The notes: a model not told the origin generated them from the sequence alone. Counted from the first letter of the stretch, positions 48,124 through 56,941 are shown. The stretch is DNA of 64,000 nucleotides from Mesorhizobium sp. B2-8-5 (GCF_006440675.2 NZ_CP083951.1:4187501-4251500); one strand, 5' to 3'. Program-made: numbers and translations.

Positions 48124-51100
48124 ATGGCGATCTATCATCTTCACGTCAAGGTCATTGGCCGCAAGGCCGGCTCGAGCGCTGTGGCGTCGGCCGCCTATCG
48201 CTCGGCCTCGCGGTTGCGCGACGAGCGGATCGAACGCACGCATGACTTCTCGGCCAAGCGCGGTGTGGTCCATTCTGAAATCATGCTGCCGGAGAACGCG
48301 CCGGGGGCCTGGAGCGAGCGCGAACGGCTGTGGAACGACGTCGAGGCGTTTGAGGTACGCAAGGATGCGCAGCTTGCCCGGGAGGTGGAATTTGCCCTGC
48401 CGCGCGAGCTGAGCCAGGCGCAAGGCATCGAGTTAGCGCGCGACTTTGTTCAGGCCGAGTTTGTCAGCCGAGGCATGGTCGCCGATCTCAATGTGCATTG
48501 GGACAGGGCAGAGGATGGCAGTCCAAAACCCCATGCCCATGTCATGCTCACCATGCGGTCCGTGGACGAGGATGGCTTTGGTCCAAAAGTGCGCGACTGG
48601 AACAGCACCGATCTGGTCGAGCGCTGGCGCGAGCGCTGGGCGGAGCTTGCCAATGAGCGCCTGGCCGAGCTCGACATAGACGCCCGTATCGACCATCGCA
48701 GTCTGGAAGCGCAGGGCATTGCCCTGGAGCCGCAAACCCAGATAGGTGCGCCGGCTCAACGCATTGCAAGCGGCGGCATTGACGCTGCTGGCCTTGAAGC
48801 AGATCGCGCCGAACTGCATCGCGAGATCGCGCGCGAGAATGGCGCGCGCATCATCGCGGATCCATCCGTGGCGCTGGATGCCATAACGCATCAGCAATCG
48901 ACCTTCACGCGCCGCGACATGGCGAAGTTTGCGCATCGCCACAGCGAGGGGATCGAACAGTTCAACGAAGTGATGGAAGCCATCGGCAGCGCGGCCGATC
49001 TGATCGAACTTGGCAAGGACGGGCGCGGCGAAAATCGCTTCACCACCCGACAGATGATCGAGACCGAACAGCTTCTGCATCGCGCGGCGGAACGCATGGC
49101 CGGACAGGAGCGTCATGCGATGAGTGACGCACAGCGGGAGGCAGCTCTGGCGAGTGCGAAGCAGCGCGGCCTGGTCCTCACAGGCGAGCAGGCCGACGCT
49201 CTGGATCACATCACCGACGGTCGCGGTCTTGGTGTCGTTGTCGGCTTTGCCGGAACTGGCAAGAGCGCGATGCTTGGCGTTGCGCGCCAGGCATGGGCAG
49301 CAGCGGGCTATGAAGTTCGGGGCGTGGCACTCTCCGGCATCGCGGCCGAGAATCTCGAAAGCGGGTCAGGCATCCCGTCTCGCACCATCGCCAGTATGGA
49401 ACATGGCTGGGGACAGGGCCGTGATCTGCTCAAGGCGCCTGATGTCCTGGTGATCGACGAGGCCGGAATGGTCGGCACGCGCCAGTTGGAGCGCGTGCTC
49501 TCGCATGCGGCGGAAGCCGGTGCAAAGGTTGTGCTGGTTGGCGACCCGCAGCAGTTGCAGGCGATCGAGGCCGGCGCTGCGTTCCGCTCGATCCATGAGC
49601 GCCACGGCGGCGTCAAAATCGGCCAGGTGCGCCGGCAGCGAGAGGAGTGGCAGCGTGATGCCACGCGCGATCTGGCAACCGGCAGGATCGGCGCTGCGAT
49701 CGACGCCTATGACGCACGAGGCATGGTGCACCAGGCTGCGACGCGCGACGAGGCGCGCAGCGATCTTGTCGAGCGCTGGGATCGCAGCAGGCAGGCTGAG
49801 CCACAGGCAAGCCGGATCATCCTCACCCACACAAACGACGAGGTGCGAGCGCTCAACCAGGCAGCGCGCGAGCGCATGCGCGCTGCCGGCGATCTCAGCG
49901 ACGATGTTCAGATAGGCGTCGAACGCGGCGTGAGAATCTTCGCCAGCGGCGACCGTGTCATGTTCCTACGTAACGAGCGCGGGCTTGGCGTCAAGAACGG
50001 CACGCTCGGCGTGATCGAAGAGGTCAGTGTGCAAAGCATGGCCGTGCGCACCGACGATGGCAGGTCGGTGCGGTTCGACCTGAAAGACTATGCCCACATT
50101 GACCACGGCTATGCCGCGACCATTCACAAGGCGCAGGGCATGACCGTTGACCGCACTCATGTGCTGGCAACGCCAGGCATGGATGCGCATGGCAGCTACG
50201 TTGCCCTATCGCGGCATCGGGACGGGATGGAGCTGCATTACAGCAACGATGACTTCCCCACACGGGATAGGCTCATCAGTACGCTTTCACGCGACCGCGC
50301 CAAGGATATGGCGTCGGATTACGAGCAAGCCGATCCGGCGCAGAGCTATGCCGAGCGGCGCGGCATCACCTTCCGCAAGCGTGTGGTCGAGATTGTGCGT
50401 CGAATTGTTCCGGAGAAGCTGCGCGACAGGATCGGCGGGCTGCTAGACGGGTTGCGCCCGCCCGCAGACACCGAGCCCGGCCAGGACCATGGTCACAGGC
50501 CGGGAAGGGAAGATGTTGGAGCGCAGATCGGAGACGCCGGCCCAGCACCTGGAAGAGAAGCCTCCGCCACGGGAGCGCAGCGCGACACAGGTATGCCGGC
50601 GGACCCGGAAGCGGTGCTACGCCGCGCTCGCACGGACGCGCTTGTCCGTCACGCGCGCGCTCTCGATGCTGTTATCGGCAGCGAAAATGTGGGCGGGCGG
50701 GGCAGTCCCGAACAACTGCGCGAATTGAAAGATGCCCGCAGCGCCTTCGAGAAAGTGCGGCCGCATGGCTGGCGCGATGCCGAAGCGGCCTACGCGAAAA
50801 ATCCCGAGCTGGTCCGTGAGGCGGCGACCGGCCGCGTCAATCGCATCGTGCTTGCTCTCCAGCTTGAGACGGAAATCCGCATCGGACTGGATATCGATCC
50901 GGGCCACCGGGCGGACCGTTTCGTCGAACGTTGGCAAAAGCTCGACCGGATGGGCCAGCGCCAATACCAGGCCGGCGACATGTCCGGCTACAAGTCAACG
51001 CGCTCGGCCATGGCCGACATGGCGACGAGCCTGGAACGCGATCCGCAACTGGAATCGCTGCTCGCCAATCACAAGAAGGCGCTTGGCATCGAAGTCGAAT

Positions 51101-51177
51101 CCGGCCGCCGGCTGGGTGCGGAACTCGCCTTCAACCATGGCATCGGGCTCGGACGGGGCCGAGGCATCGGGATTTGA
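48124..51177 (+). CDS. traA: Ti-type conjugative relaxase/helicase TraA (MobQ)
   Basis: A 1017-residue relaxase-helicase. N-terminal MobA/MobL relaxase (residues 1-220): MAIYHLHVKVIGR, catalytic region with Tyr in AYRSASRL and the metal-binding HUH motif KPHAHVML (His138, His140). A TraI/RecD-like helicase follows: Walker A GFAGTGKSAM (about 374) and Walker B VLVIDEAGMVGTRQ, later VALSRHR. The C-terminal region is charged and shorter than the roughly 1100 residues usual for TraA. It would nick oriT and unwind the transferred strand. No mating-pair formation genes are nearby, so transfer would need a helper system. Confidence 0.92.
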   Translation: MAIYHLHVKVIGRKAGSSAVASAAYRSASRLRDERIERTHDFSAKRGVVHSEIMLPENAPGAWSERERLWNDVEAFEVRKDAQLAREVEFALPRELSQAQGIELARDFVQAEFVSRGMVADLNVHWDRAEDGSPKPHAHVMLTMRSVDEDGFGPKVRDWNSTDLVERWRERWAELANERLAELDIDARIDHRSLEAQGIALEPQTQIGAPAQRIASGGIDAAGLEADRAELHREIARENGARIIADPSVALDAITHQQSTFTRRDMAKFAHRHSEGIEQFNEVMEAIGSAADLIELGKDGRGENRFTTRQMIETEQLLHRAAERMAGQERHAMSDAQREAALASAKQRGLVLTGEQADALDHITDGRGLGVVVGFAGTGKSAMLGVARQAWAAAGYEVRGVALSGIAAENLESGSGIPSRTIASMEHGWGQGRDLLKAPDVLVIDEAGMVGTRQLERVLSHAAEAGAKVVLVGDPQQLQAIEAGAAFRSIHERHGGVKIGQVRRQREEWQRDATRDLATGRIGAAIDAYDARGMVHQAATRDEARSDLVERWDRSRQAEPQASRIILTHTNDEVRALNQAARERMRAAGDLSDDVQIGVERGVRIFASGDRVMFLRNERGLGVKNGTLGVIEEVSVQSMAVRTDDGRSVRFDLKDYAHIDHGYAATIHKAQGMTVDRTHVLATPGMDAHGSYVALSRHRDGMELHYSNDDFPTRDRLISTLSRDRAKDMASDYEQADPAQSYAERRGITFRKRVVEIVRRIVPEKLRDRIGGLLDGLRPPADTEPGQDHGHRPGREDVGAQIGDAGPAPGREASATGAQRDTGMPADPEAVLRRARTDALVRHARALDAVIGSENVGGRGSPEQLRELKDARSAFEKVRPHGWRDAEAAYAKNPELVREAATGRVNRIVLALQLETEIRIGLDIDPGHRADRFVERWQKLDRMGQRQYQAGDMSGYKSTRSAMADMATSLERDPQLESLLANHKKALGIEVESGRRLGAELAFNHGIGLGRGRGIGI

Positions 51178-51304
51178 ACCGTCCGATTTGTCGCCGATTC
51201 CACGCTGCAGGCAGACGATACGATGAACCTGATTGCTCCCAGCATTGGTTCGTCCCCTCTGTCCCGGCAGATATCAGCAACAACCACTTAGAAGCAGGCG
51301 AGCT

Positions 51305-51505
51305 ATGTCCGAGCCAGATCGCATCATACGCCTGAAAACCGTCCTTGCCCGGACCGGCCTGTCCCGCTCGACCATTTATCGCAAGATCGCCGAAGGGACG
51401 TTCCCAGCTCAGATCAAGATCAGCGTCAATGGCGCCGGCTGGCGGGAATCAGAAGTAAACCAATGGGTCGAAAATCCCGTCGCATGGCGAACAAAATATC
51501 AGTGA
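51305..51505 (+). CDS. AlpA-family DNA-binding protein
   Basis: A 66-residue protein with the AlpA/MerR-like winged-helix sequence RLKTVLARTGLSRSTIYRKIAEGTFPAQIKIS and GWRESEVNQWVEN. Such proteins regulate integrase expression or act as excisionases on integrative elements. Its location 130 bp after traA on an element with a tyrosine integrase fits an excision-control role. Start taken at the ATG giving MSEPDRIIR. Confidence 0.83.
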   Translation: MSEPDRIIRLKTVLARTGLSRSTIYRKIAEGTFPAQIKISVNGAGWRESEVNQWVENPVAWRTKYQ

Positions 51506-51700
51506 TTGCGTGACAGACGCACGCCCAGGCCGCCGCCATTCTCTGGAATGAACTCTATTCCGGCAGCTTCGAGCGATAGCTTCAGTGCTTGTAGGATTGA
51601 TTCAGATGCGGGTTTCGAACCACGTTCGAACTGCACGATTGTCCTCAAACTTACCTTGGATAAATCCGCCAATTCCTGTGACCAGAGCGACCATACTGGG
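51506..51700 (-). pseudogene. XRE-type helix-turn-helix remnant
   Basis: Reading leftward from about 51695, the frame gives WSQELADLSKVSLRTIVQFE, then ESILQALKLSLEAAGIEFIP and a stop at 51504-51506. This is the second half of a small XRE repressor. The first helix and any start codon are missing, since the frame runs into the 3' end of the upstream exported-protein gene. Truncated remnant; or a frame start I cannot see. Confidence 0.55.
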
Positions 51701-52252
51701 CTATTTGTCGGGAACGTTGAGTTTGTCCGAAGTCAGGAATATCTGGATCACAGCTACACCGTCCTTGTCCGCGCCGACGACAGACAGATTGCAATTTCGG
51801 ACCTGCGTCACCTTGCCTATCGCAGCTTTGACAGCGTCCGAAAACTGCACGTCGTTCTTGGCAGCCTCATATGTTGACCCTAGCGGAACATCCTTCTGGC
51901 TAGCCAAAACCGGCGCGAACGTTCCCCAGGTTTCGTCGGCGGTTTCACAGTTGACTCCGAACGGCTTCTGGTCGGGCGGAGGGGCTACGCTACAATCGTG
52001 CTTCGTTCTTTGAAGCTTGCTTATATCCACGTCGAACTTTTTGCCATCGCAGGGCAGGAAAGTAGCCTCCGATCCTTTGACTGCTGTCACATATCCAAAG
52101 AGGGCAGCTTCATTCGCTATTTCGAATGGGCCGTCACCAGCGACGATCTTTGTGGCCTGCTTTTGAGAAACCTGCAGAGCTTCTTCAGCCATCGCCAAAT
52201 GCGACGACAGCAGGACTGAAAGAACGCTAATCAGTGCAAATTTGGCGCGCAT
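51701..52252 (-). CDS. Exported protein of unknown function
   Basis: A 183-residue protein with a signal peptide (MRAKFALISVLSVLLSSHLAMA). GGAGG stands seven bases before this ATG and only one base from the alternative ATG at 52258, so the downstream start is chosen. The mature part is unrecognised, with two Cys (LPCDGKKF, TKHDCSV, NCETADE and RNCNLSV regions) that may form disulfides. It overlaps the 3' end of the upstream membrane-protein gene by 26 bp, so they form a coupled pair. Confidence 0.65.
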   Translation of the reverse strand: MRAKFALISVLSVLLSSHLAMAEEALQVSQKQATKIVAGDGPFEIANEAALFGYVTAVKGSEATFLPCDGKKFDVDISKLQRTKHDCSVAPPPDQKPFGVNCETADETWGTFAPVLASQKDVPLGSTYEAAKNDVQFSDAVKAAIGKVTQVRNCNLSVVGADKDGVAVIQIFLTSDKLNVPDK

Positions 52253-52838
52253 TGACATCCCTCCGAATTTCATTGGCAGTGTAGATGATGCGACCGTCAT
52301 CATTGATGACGTACATTACTCCACGATCGCATGGCGTCAGCGCGCTTCTGCAAAGCAGGAAAAGACGATTCGCCAAACCGATAATCTGATGTAGCCGAAA
52401 ATCGCTCTGGCATAGCTTGTATTGATCCGCTGATGGCCCGCCAGACGATACGTTTGCGAACGCTTGAACCTTTTTTCCACGCCAGACATTTTCAGCCATT
52501 TCGTTGGCCGACTCCTTGGCGACATAGGAAATCACAAAAAGCGCTGAAACAAGAAGTACAACGACGTACGGCCACCAAAACAGTTGCGTCCGGACGCCGA
52601 ATTTATAGACGAGTGCAGCCACGCCGATCACGATAATAGCGAAGATTAGGAGCGTCCAAGATTGGAGGGGAGGGAACGCATACACCAGCACAGTGGGAAA
52701 ACCGACATCAAGCTGAGTTGCATCGATTCCAAACGCGCCAACGTATGATGACAGATATGCCCAGCCGCTAAAATACACCAAAGCGACCGGCACAACTGCC
52801 GCAATAGCCTCCAGAAACGCGACTTTCACGCCTCCCAT
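52227..52838 (-). CDS. Membrane protein of unknown function
   Basis: A 203-residue protein with about four hydrophobic segments in the first 120 residues (AIAAVVPVALVYFSGW, LLIFAIIVIGVAALV, VVLLVSALFVISYV) and a soluble C-terminal domain (CQSDFRLHQIIGLANRLFLLC). No family recognised. It precedes the exported-protein gene in the same unit. Both are AT-richer than the tra genes. Confidence 0.65.
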   Translation of the reverse strand: MGGVKVAFLEAIAAVVPVALVYFSGWAYLSSYVGAFGIDATQLDVGFPTVLVYAFPPLQSWTLLIFAIIVIGVAALVYKFGVRTQLFWWPYVVVLLVSALFVISYVAKESANEMAENVWRGKKVQAFANVSSGGPSADQYKLCQSDFRLHQIIGLANRLFLLCRSALTPCDRGVMYVINDDGRIIYTANEIRRDVNARQICTD

Positions 52839-53022
52839 CGGCTCCCCCGCATCATTCTTCGTGCCCCTTTGCTAAAGCATGCCGCCAAACTCAATGGAAC
52901 ACAAGAATTTGCTAGATTTTACTGCGACCGGGCTTAGCCTGTTCTTCTCCGTTGAAACGCCACAGGGAGATTATGAACGACGGATCAATATAAAGGATGC
53001 GGTTGCTGGTTAGGGCAGTAGC

Positions 53023-53226
53023 ATGGATCGGATCGAAACCCCGTTAGAGCTGGCAGAACGCCGCATCCGCGAAGGCGAGGAGCGCATTGCACGACAACGG
53101 GCACTCATAAGCAAGCTGACCGATCAAGGCGGCCACGCGCTCCTTTATGATGCAGTCCTGTTTTTGCAGGCTCTAGAAGCGGTGCAGCGCGAGCACGTCG
53201 CGATTTTGGCGCGCATGCGACGATGA
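53023..53226 (+). CDS. Small hypothetical protein
   Basis: A 67-residue protein with a helical, charged sequence (ELAERRIREGEERIARQRALISKL, then FLQALEAVQREHVAILARM). Not recognised; the even spacing of Arg/Glu suggests a coiled coil. It lies alone between two leftward units, and no neighbour suggests a role. Confidence 0.5.
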   Translation: MDRIETPLELAERRIREGEERIARQRALISKLTDQGGHALLYDAVLFLQALEAVQREHVAILARMRR

Positions 53227-53343
53227 GCAGCAAACATTCAAATCGATGGGAAACGACGAATGCCGAACGGTTAGTGGATTTGGTTAGTCGCTTTGGAAAG
53301 CGCTTAGAATTCACCAATTCCGGGGGAGGGGTTCTCCGTTGCC

Positions 53344-54513
53344 CTAGCCTCTAGCAAAATACTCAATTTGAAGAGCCGTGCGATATTCGCGGGTTACCAA
53401 CTTGGCGACCATGGCATAGGGTATTTTAGCCGTATGCAAACCATCAGCATAAGACGCTACTTGATACGGCGGGAAATAGAGGTCGATACCTTCGTCTCCA
53501 AACGAGAACGAATGAAACGAGTCCCAGTTTTCGGTTCCAGACTTGATCGTATCAATTAACCACTCGTCTTCCTCCCTTCCATGGGCGAGCAATGTTTCTC
53601 TGATCTGCCTGTAAGACTCGTCCCTAATTATCTGGAGTGCCTTCTCGTCGTTGTCATCGCCAAAAATGCTCATAAGGCGCTGTATGTAAACCATGGGTTC
53701 CAATACGAAAGAAAACGTCTCATGATGATGATTTGGGTGAGCCGCCCCGGCTCCATACCAGTCAACATTATATACCAAGTTCAATACACTTCCCCTGATA
53801 GTTGGCTCTGCACAAAACGCCGAAAAAGTATTGGTTCTCGCCCATTTATCTTGAGCAAAATTAAAGAAGTTAGCATCCTGCTGTAGCTTGACGGAACGAT
53901 GCCGTAATAATTCTCCCAGAAAATGCCCCCTAACGAAAGTTCCTATGTCTTCTACGTTGCTATACCTCTTCGACCAAAATTCGAAAAATTGACATTCAAA
54001 TTCATATCCGGGAATGCCTTCCCAGCTTTCTTTACGAGTCTTCGAAGACCAGAATAGCTCCTGTTGCTCCTGCGTTTCCTTTCTTTCTCCCCCAAGTCGT
54101 TCGATTTGCAAAGTAATCGACTCAAGCAGAAGTTTTTTGAAACGGGGATCGGACGTTCTGACAACCTGAATGGATTTGAAACGCTCCGGAATACCCTCTA
54201 AGTCATCAATAACAATCGGTATTATGAATATATCGTCCTCAAGGCGTTCTTTTTTCCTATCTAGCGCGGCAGCTATTTCTCTCTGTACGTATCCCCGTCG
54301 ATCCACAGAATTACGAGAGATTATTGCGATTATGAATGTTGATCTTTCCAAGGCTTTCTGTAGCTCGAAGTCCCAATTTTGGCCGGGCTTGAGTTTTTCG
54401 GAGTCCATCCAAGGGTTTAAGCCTTGCGTTTCAAGCCATTCGTATATCTCTAGCGCGGCCGAATGGTCCGGCTTCGCGTAGCTGACAAATATCTGATAGT
54501 CGTTTTCGCTCAT
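53344..54513 (-). CDS. TIR-domain protein fused to a DUF3298/RsiV-like domain
   Basis: A 389-residue protein. Residues 1-135 are a TIR domain: DYQIFVSYAKPDHSAALEIYEWLE, GQNWDFELQKALERSTFIIAIISRNS (with the Ser-Arg-Asn box) and VQREIAAALDRK containing the candidate catalytic Glu. Residues about 200-385 resemble DUF4163/DUF3298 (RsiV/PdaC-type): VYNVDWYGAGAAHPNHHHETFSFVL, an intermediate helical part, then FSFGDEGIDLYFPPYQVASYADG and IPYAMV. RsiV uses this fold to bind lysozyme outside the cell, but no signal peptide or membrane segment is present here, so the domain would be cytosolic. Probably a defence NADase with an unusual sensor. AT-rich gene. Confidence 0.78.
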   Translation of the reverse strand: MSENDYQIFVSYAKPDHSAALEIYEWLETQGLNPWMDSEKLKPGQNWDFELQKALERSTFIIAIISRNSVDRRGYVQREIAAALDRKKERLEDDIFIIPIVIDDLEGIPERFKSIQVVRTSDPRFKKLLLESITLQIERLGGERKETQEQQELFWSSKTRKESWEGIPGYEFECQFFEFWSKRYSNVEDIGTFVRGHFLGELLRHRSVKLQQDANFFNFAQDKWARTNTFSAFCAEPTIRGSVLNLVYNVDWYGAGAAHPNHHHETFSFVLEPMVYIQRLMSIFGDDNDEKALQIIRDESYRQIRETLLAHGREEDEWLIDTIKSGTENWDSFHSFSFGDEGIDLYFPPYQVASYADGLHTAKIPYAMVAKLVTREYRTALQIEYFARG

Positions 54514-54612
54514 GTGAACTCTCCCCCGCAGTTGAAGGTATGCTGCACTGATTCCGGGCGCTGTCAAAGCTACTACCAAGGCAGGGTCTTGGCGCGTCGC
54601 GAGGCGTGTAAA

Positions 54613-55074
54613 TCAATTCCTCGGTAGCTTGTGAATTTCCAGCCGAACTGGTCCGCCACGGTCGCAACTGGTGCAAAGCAGCGCTCGCTCAACTGTGCCG
54701 AACAGCGCATCTTTGCCATAGCGCTTGATCAAAGCGGCGGGCTTGACGTCGGCATGATGCGAGCAGTTTTTGCACCACGCACGTAGCCTGTGCCATTCCC
54801 GCAGATCACCAAGCGCCACGTCCAAGCCGGCGTGCACGCTGCCGTCTACGATGGTTTGCGGCGGGATCGTCGCTTCGCCGGGGGTAATGACCTTTTCCAT
54901 CACGTGCCGGCCATTGAAGTGAATAAGCAACATGCCTGGACGGCGACGAATAGCCGACTGCCACGCGGCTTGACTGACGAACGAATCCGGCGACCGACAT
55001 ATGGTTTCGACAAGCGCCGTTTCCTCGCGGTCCCAAACCTCTATCCGAAAATTGTCCTCGTCGGTCTTTGCCAT
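54613..55074 (-). CDS. Hypothetical protein with zinc-ribbon-like Cys pairs
   Basis: A 153-residue protein with no recognised family. The C-terminal half has WCKNCSHHADVKPAALIKRYG and LLCTSCDRGGPVRLE, two Cys-x2-Cys pairs spaced like a zinc ribbon. Proteins of similar size with this ending are common in Rhizobiales as unannotated ORFs. Start taken at MAKTDEDN; an ATG seven codons upstream is possible. Confidence 0.6.
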   Translation of the reverse strand: MAKTDEDNFRIEVWDREETALVETICRSPDSFVSQAAWQSAIRRRPGMLLIHFNGRHVMEKVITPGEATIPPQTIVDGSVHAGLDVALGDLREWHRLRAWCKNCSHHADVKPAALIKRYGKDALFGTVERALLCTSCDRGGPVRLEIHKLPRN

Positions 55075-55152
55075 AGCTTCGATTAAGGAACACATTCCTA
55101 GCCGGTCAATGGGCGCTTGACATTTTTGTTCCCATTTTGTTCACTGCCGCTA

Positions 55153-55329
55153 ATGAGCGACGAAATCAGATTGCCGCGACCGGAATATTCAACGCAGCCC
55201 GGCGTCCAGCATCATTTTTGCGAACATGCCGCATGCGGAAAAGATGCCGGCTGGGGCTTTGCCAAACCCAAGCAGGAACTGCATTGGTTCTGCTTCGAGC
55301 ACCGGGCCGAAGGCGAGAGATACCTTTGA
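55153..55329 (+). CDS. Small hypothetical protein with Cys/His pairs
   Basis: A 58-residue protein, MSDEIRLPRPEYSTQPGVQ opening. HHFCEHAACGKDAGWG and HWFCFEHRA suggest a small zinc-binding fold. No family recognised. It faces away from the gene at 54613. Confidence 0.5.
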   Translation: MSDEIRLPRPEYSTQPGVQHHFCEHAACGKDAGWGFAKPKQELHWFCFEHRAEGERYL

Positions 55330-55360
55330 CGGAAACGATGATCCCGAACGAGTGTAGCTG

Positions 55361-55585
55361 ATGCCCGACAAATCAGAAATTGATGAAGTGGTTGCCGCTC
55401 TTTGGGACGTTTACCGACTTCGCGATGCATCCCTTGGAAACACGGAATTAAGCAAACGAATTGCTGACGTTGCGAAAAAGCTGGCCGCTCATGATACCGG
55501 TGTCAGTAAATTCGGCGGAATCCGAAAAACTGTGGCCGACGCAATCGCAAAAACCTACTTGATTAGACCTTTGGAACAACTTTAG
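55361..55585 (+). CDS. Small hypothetical protein
   Basis: A 74-residue, probably helical protein (DEVVAALWDVYRLRDASLG, then DVAKKLAAHDTG). Not recognised. It is the second of a run of very small rightward ORFs between 55.1 and 56.7 kb. Confidence 0.45.
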   Translation: MPDKSEIDEVVAALWDVYRLRDASLGNTELSKRIADVAKKLAAHDTGVSKFGGIRKTVADAIAKTYLIRPLEQL

Positions 55586-55600
55586 AAATCGGTCAGTATC

Positions 55601-55780
55601 ATGATCGCAATCATCGGGATCGGCTGCTTTTGTATGGCCTTCGTACTTTTTGCCGTTGATCCTCTCGAATACAATCCGGACCCCGACCTACAAGCGCTCG
55701 TTTGGGCCGGCTTTGGCATTTGGTGCTTTGTCACGGCTTGGCAACAACGCGACCGGCGTCCGCCATCAGACAAAAGCTGA
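55601..55780 (+). CDS. Small membrane protein, hypothetical
   Basis: A 59-residue protein with two hydrophobic segments (IIGIGCFCMAFVLFAV and LVWAGFGIWCFVTAW) separated by an acidic loop. Probable small inner-membrane protein, with no recognised family. It starts 15 bases after the preceding small ORF's stop. Confidence 0.45.
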   Translation: MIAIIGIGCFCMAFVLFAVDPLEYNPDPDLQALVWAGFGIWCFVTAWQQRDRRPPSDKS

Positions 55781-55804
55781 AATACCTATGACGGAGCGCC
55801 AGGA

Positions 55805-55936
55805 ATGACACGCATCGCGTTTGCAAGAGAGCTAGAGAGCGCATCGGACGCCATTGGCGATATCAGCCGCGCCGATCTGGCAATCATGCTTAGGCGAGCC
55901 GCAATCCGGCTGCGGAATCTGGCGGCATCGATCTAG
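55805..55936 (+). CDS. Very small hypothetical protein
   Basis: A 43-residue frame, MTRIAFARELESASDAIGDISRADLAIMLRRAAIRLRNL, ending at a TAG at 55936. AGGA lies just before the ATG. Helical and basic, with no family assigned. Weak evidence; included because spacing and ribosome-binding site fit the small-ORF run. Confidence 0.35.
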   Translation: MTRIAFARELESASDAIGDISRADLAIMLRRAAIRLRNLAASI

Positions 55937-55956
55937 AGCCGCGCACCGAAGACGCA

Positions 55957-56097
55957 TTGACGACCATCGCAAGCGAGATGGGGATCGCCAAAGGCGATCT
56001 GGTTGCCCGGATCATTCGCGAATGGCTGGAAACGAATGCTTATTTGCCGGTGCCGTATGCGCTAGACGATGAAAGCGCGACAGAAGGAAATGCGTAG
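55957..56097 (+). CDS. Small ribbon-helix-helix-like protein, TTG start
   Basis: In a different frame from its neighbour, the sequence LTTIASEMGIAKGDLVARIIREWLETN reads like the two helices of a ribbon-helix-helix DNA-binding protein. No ATG precedes it, and a TTG at 55957 is the best start. The frame is open upstream for about 60 bases without a start, so this could be the end of a truncated gene. Confidence 0.35.
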   Translation: MTTIASEMGIAKGDLVARIIREWLETNAYLPVPYALDDESATEGNA

Positions 56098-56181
56098 CAA
56101 AGTCCAGAGGAAACCGGGACGACCATCGACTTAGCCGCCAAGTTGTGTTCTTTTCGCCTAATCTAAAAGGAGAGCGAGACA

Positions 56182-56643
56182 ATGGCGATAGACTTCAACC
56201 CGGAGGACTTGATAACTCCGATCGGCCGCGACGATATCAACGACGGTTTCTTACGTCTGTTAGTTGGCTGCGTGAACAAATTCGGCATCCAGATACCAAT
56301 CACTCTTCACGCTCATGGCATGCTTATTAGCGGCATCGTCATTGCAAACCATAAATTTTTCGAAGCTGAGCGCAACAAGATCATCAATGGGAGCCCCAAG
56401 GATGACGATGCGGGTAGTGCTCTTGCTGAAGTCTTTCAACAATGGCAAACGAGGATGGAACAAGAAAACGCTGATCCTGACAAAGACGTTTTTGACGACA
56501 GGGTCACTTTCATTCATCTCCGGGAGGCTCAATTCTTTGTTCCCGGTCAGGCCCCGATCCCGCAGCGACCCATCCATTGGCGCGCCAAATTAGCAGAGAT
56601 ATCAGGCTTTTCTCTTGGGCAACTCGCCGTCGATCCAAGCTGA
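56182..56643 (+). CDS. Hypothetical protein
   Basis: A 153-residue soluble protein beginning MAIDFNPEDLITPIGRDD, preceded by AGGAGAG. The first half has a beta-like hydrophobic stretch (FGIQIPITLHAHGMLISGIVI); the second half is acidic then neutral (DRVTFIHLREAQFFVPGQAPIP). No family recognised. It lies directly before tRNA-Thr, on the opposite strand. Confidence 0.55.
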   Translation: MAIDFNPEDLITPIGRDDINDGFLRLLVGCVNKFGIQIPITLHAHGMLISGIVIANHKFFEAERNKIINGSPKDDDAGSALAEVFQQWQTRMEQENADPDKDVFDDRVTFIHLREAQFFVPGQAPIPQRPIHWRAKLAEISGFSLGQLAVDPS

Positions 56644-56688
56644 AGTCTGGATGTAAGATCGGCCCGGCTAATCGAGCCGGGCGGATGG

Positions 56689-56761
56689 TGCCGCGTGAAG
56701 GATTTGAACCCTCGACCTACCGCTTACAAGGCGGTTGCTCTACCAACTGAGCTAACGCGGC
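56689..56761 (-). tRNA. tRNA-Thr (anticodon TGT)
   Basis: On the minus strand the 73 bases fold as a standard tRNA: a 7-bp acceptor stem GCCGCGT / ACGCGGC, D-arm with AGTTGGTA loop, anticodon stem ACCGC / GCGGT with loop CTTGTAA (TGT, reads ACA) and T-loop TTCAAAT. CCA is not fully encoded (ACC follows). It sits about 180 bp from the 3' end of the integrase gene. Confidence 0.93.
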
Positions 56762-56941
56762 ACATTTACCCCTACATATACCCCTGAAACGCGGCTTTGA
56801 AAAACATTACGGCTTTTCAGCGCCTTAGCCGATTGATCCAGCGAATTACAAAACCGCCGCTCCTTCGAATCCTTCTTCCGTAGCTGCGCGATCATTGGGC
56901 TCGGTATGGCCTAGTTAGTCGTGCCGCTCCTCAATCTCAAA

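Noticed and set aside
51160..51185. GGATTTGAACC at the end of traA, shared with the T-arm of tRNA-Thr
   Set aside because: An 11-bp match to a universal tRNA motif; the surrounding bases do not continue, so no att duplication can be claimed.
55854..56072. 72-residue frame overlapping the small ORFs
   Set aside because: Arg/His-rich, in a frame that conflicts with the ribbon-helix-helix-like reading; no ribosome-binding site.
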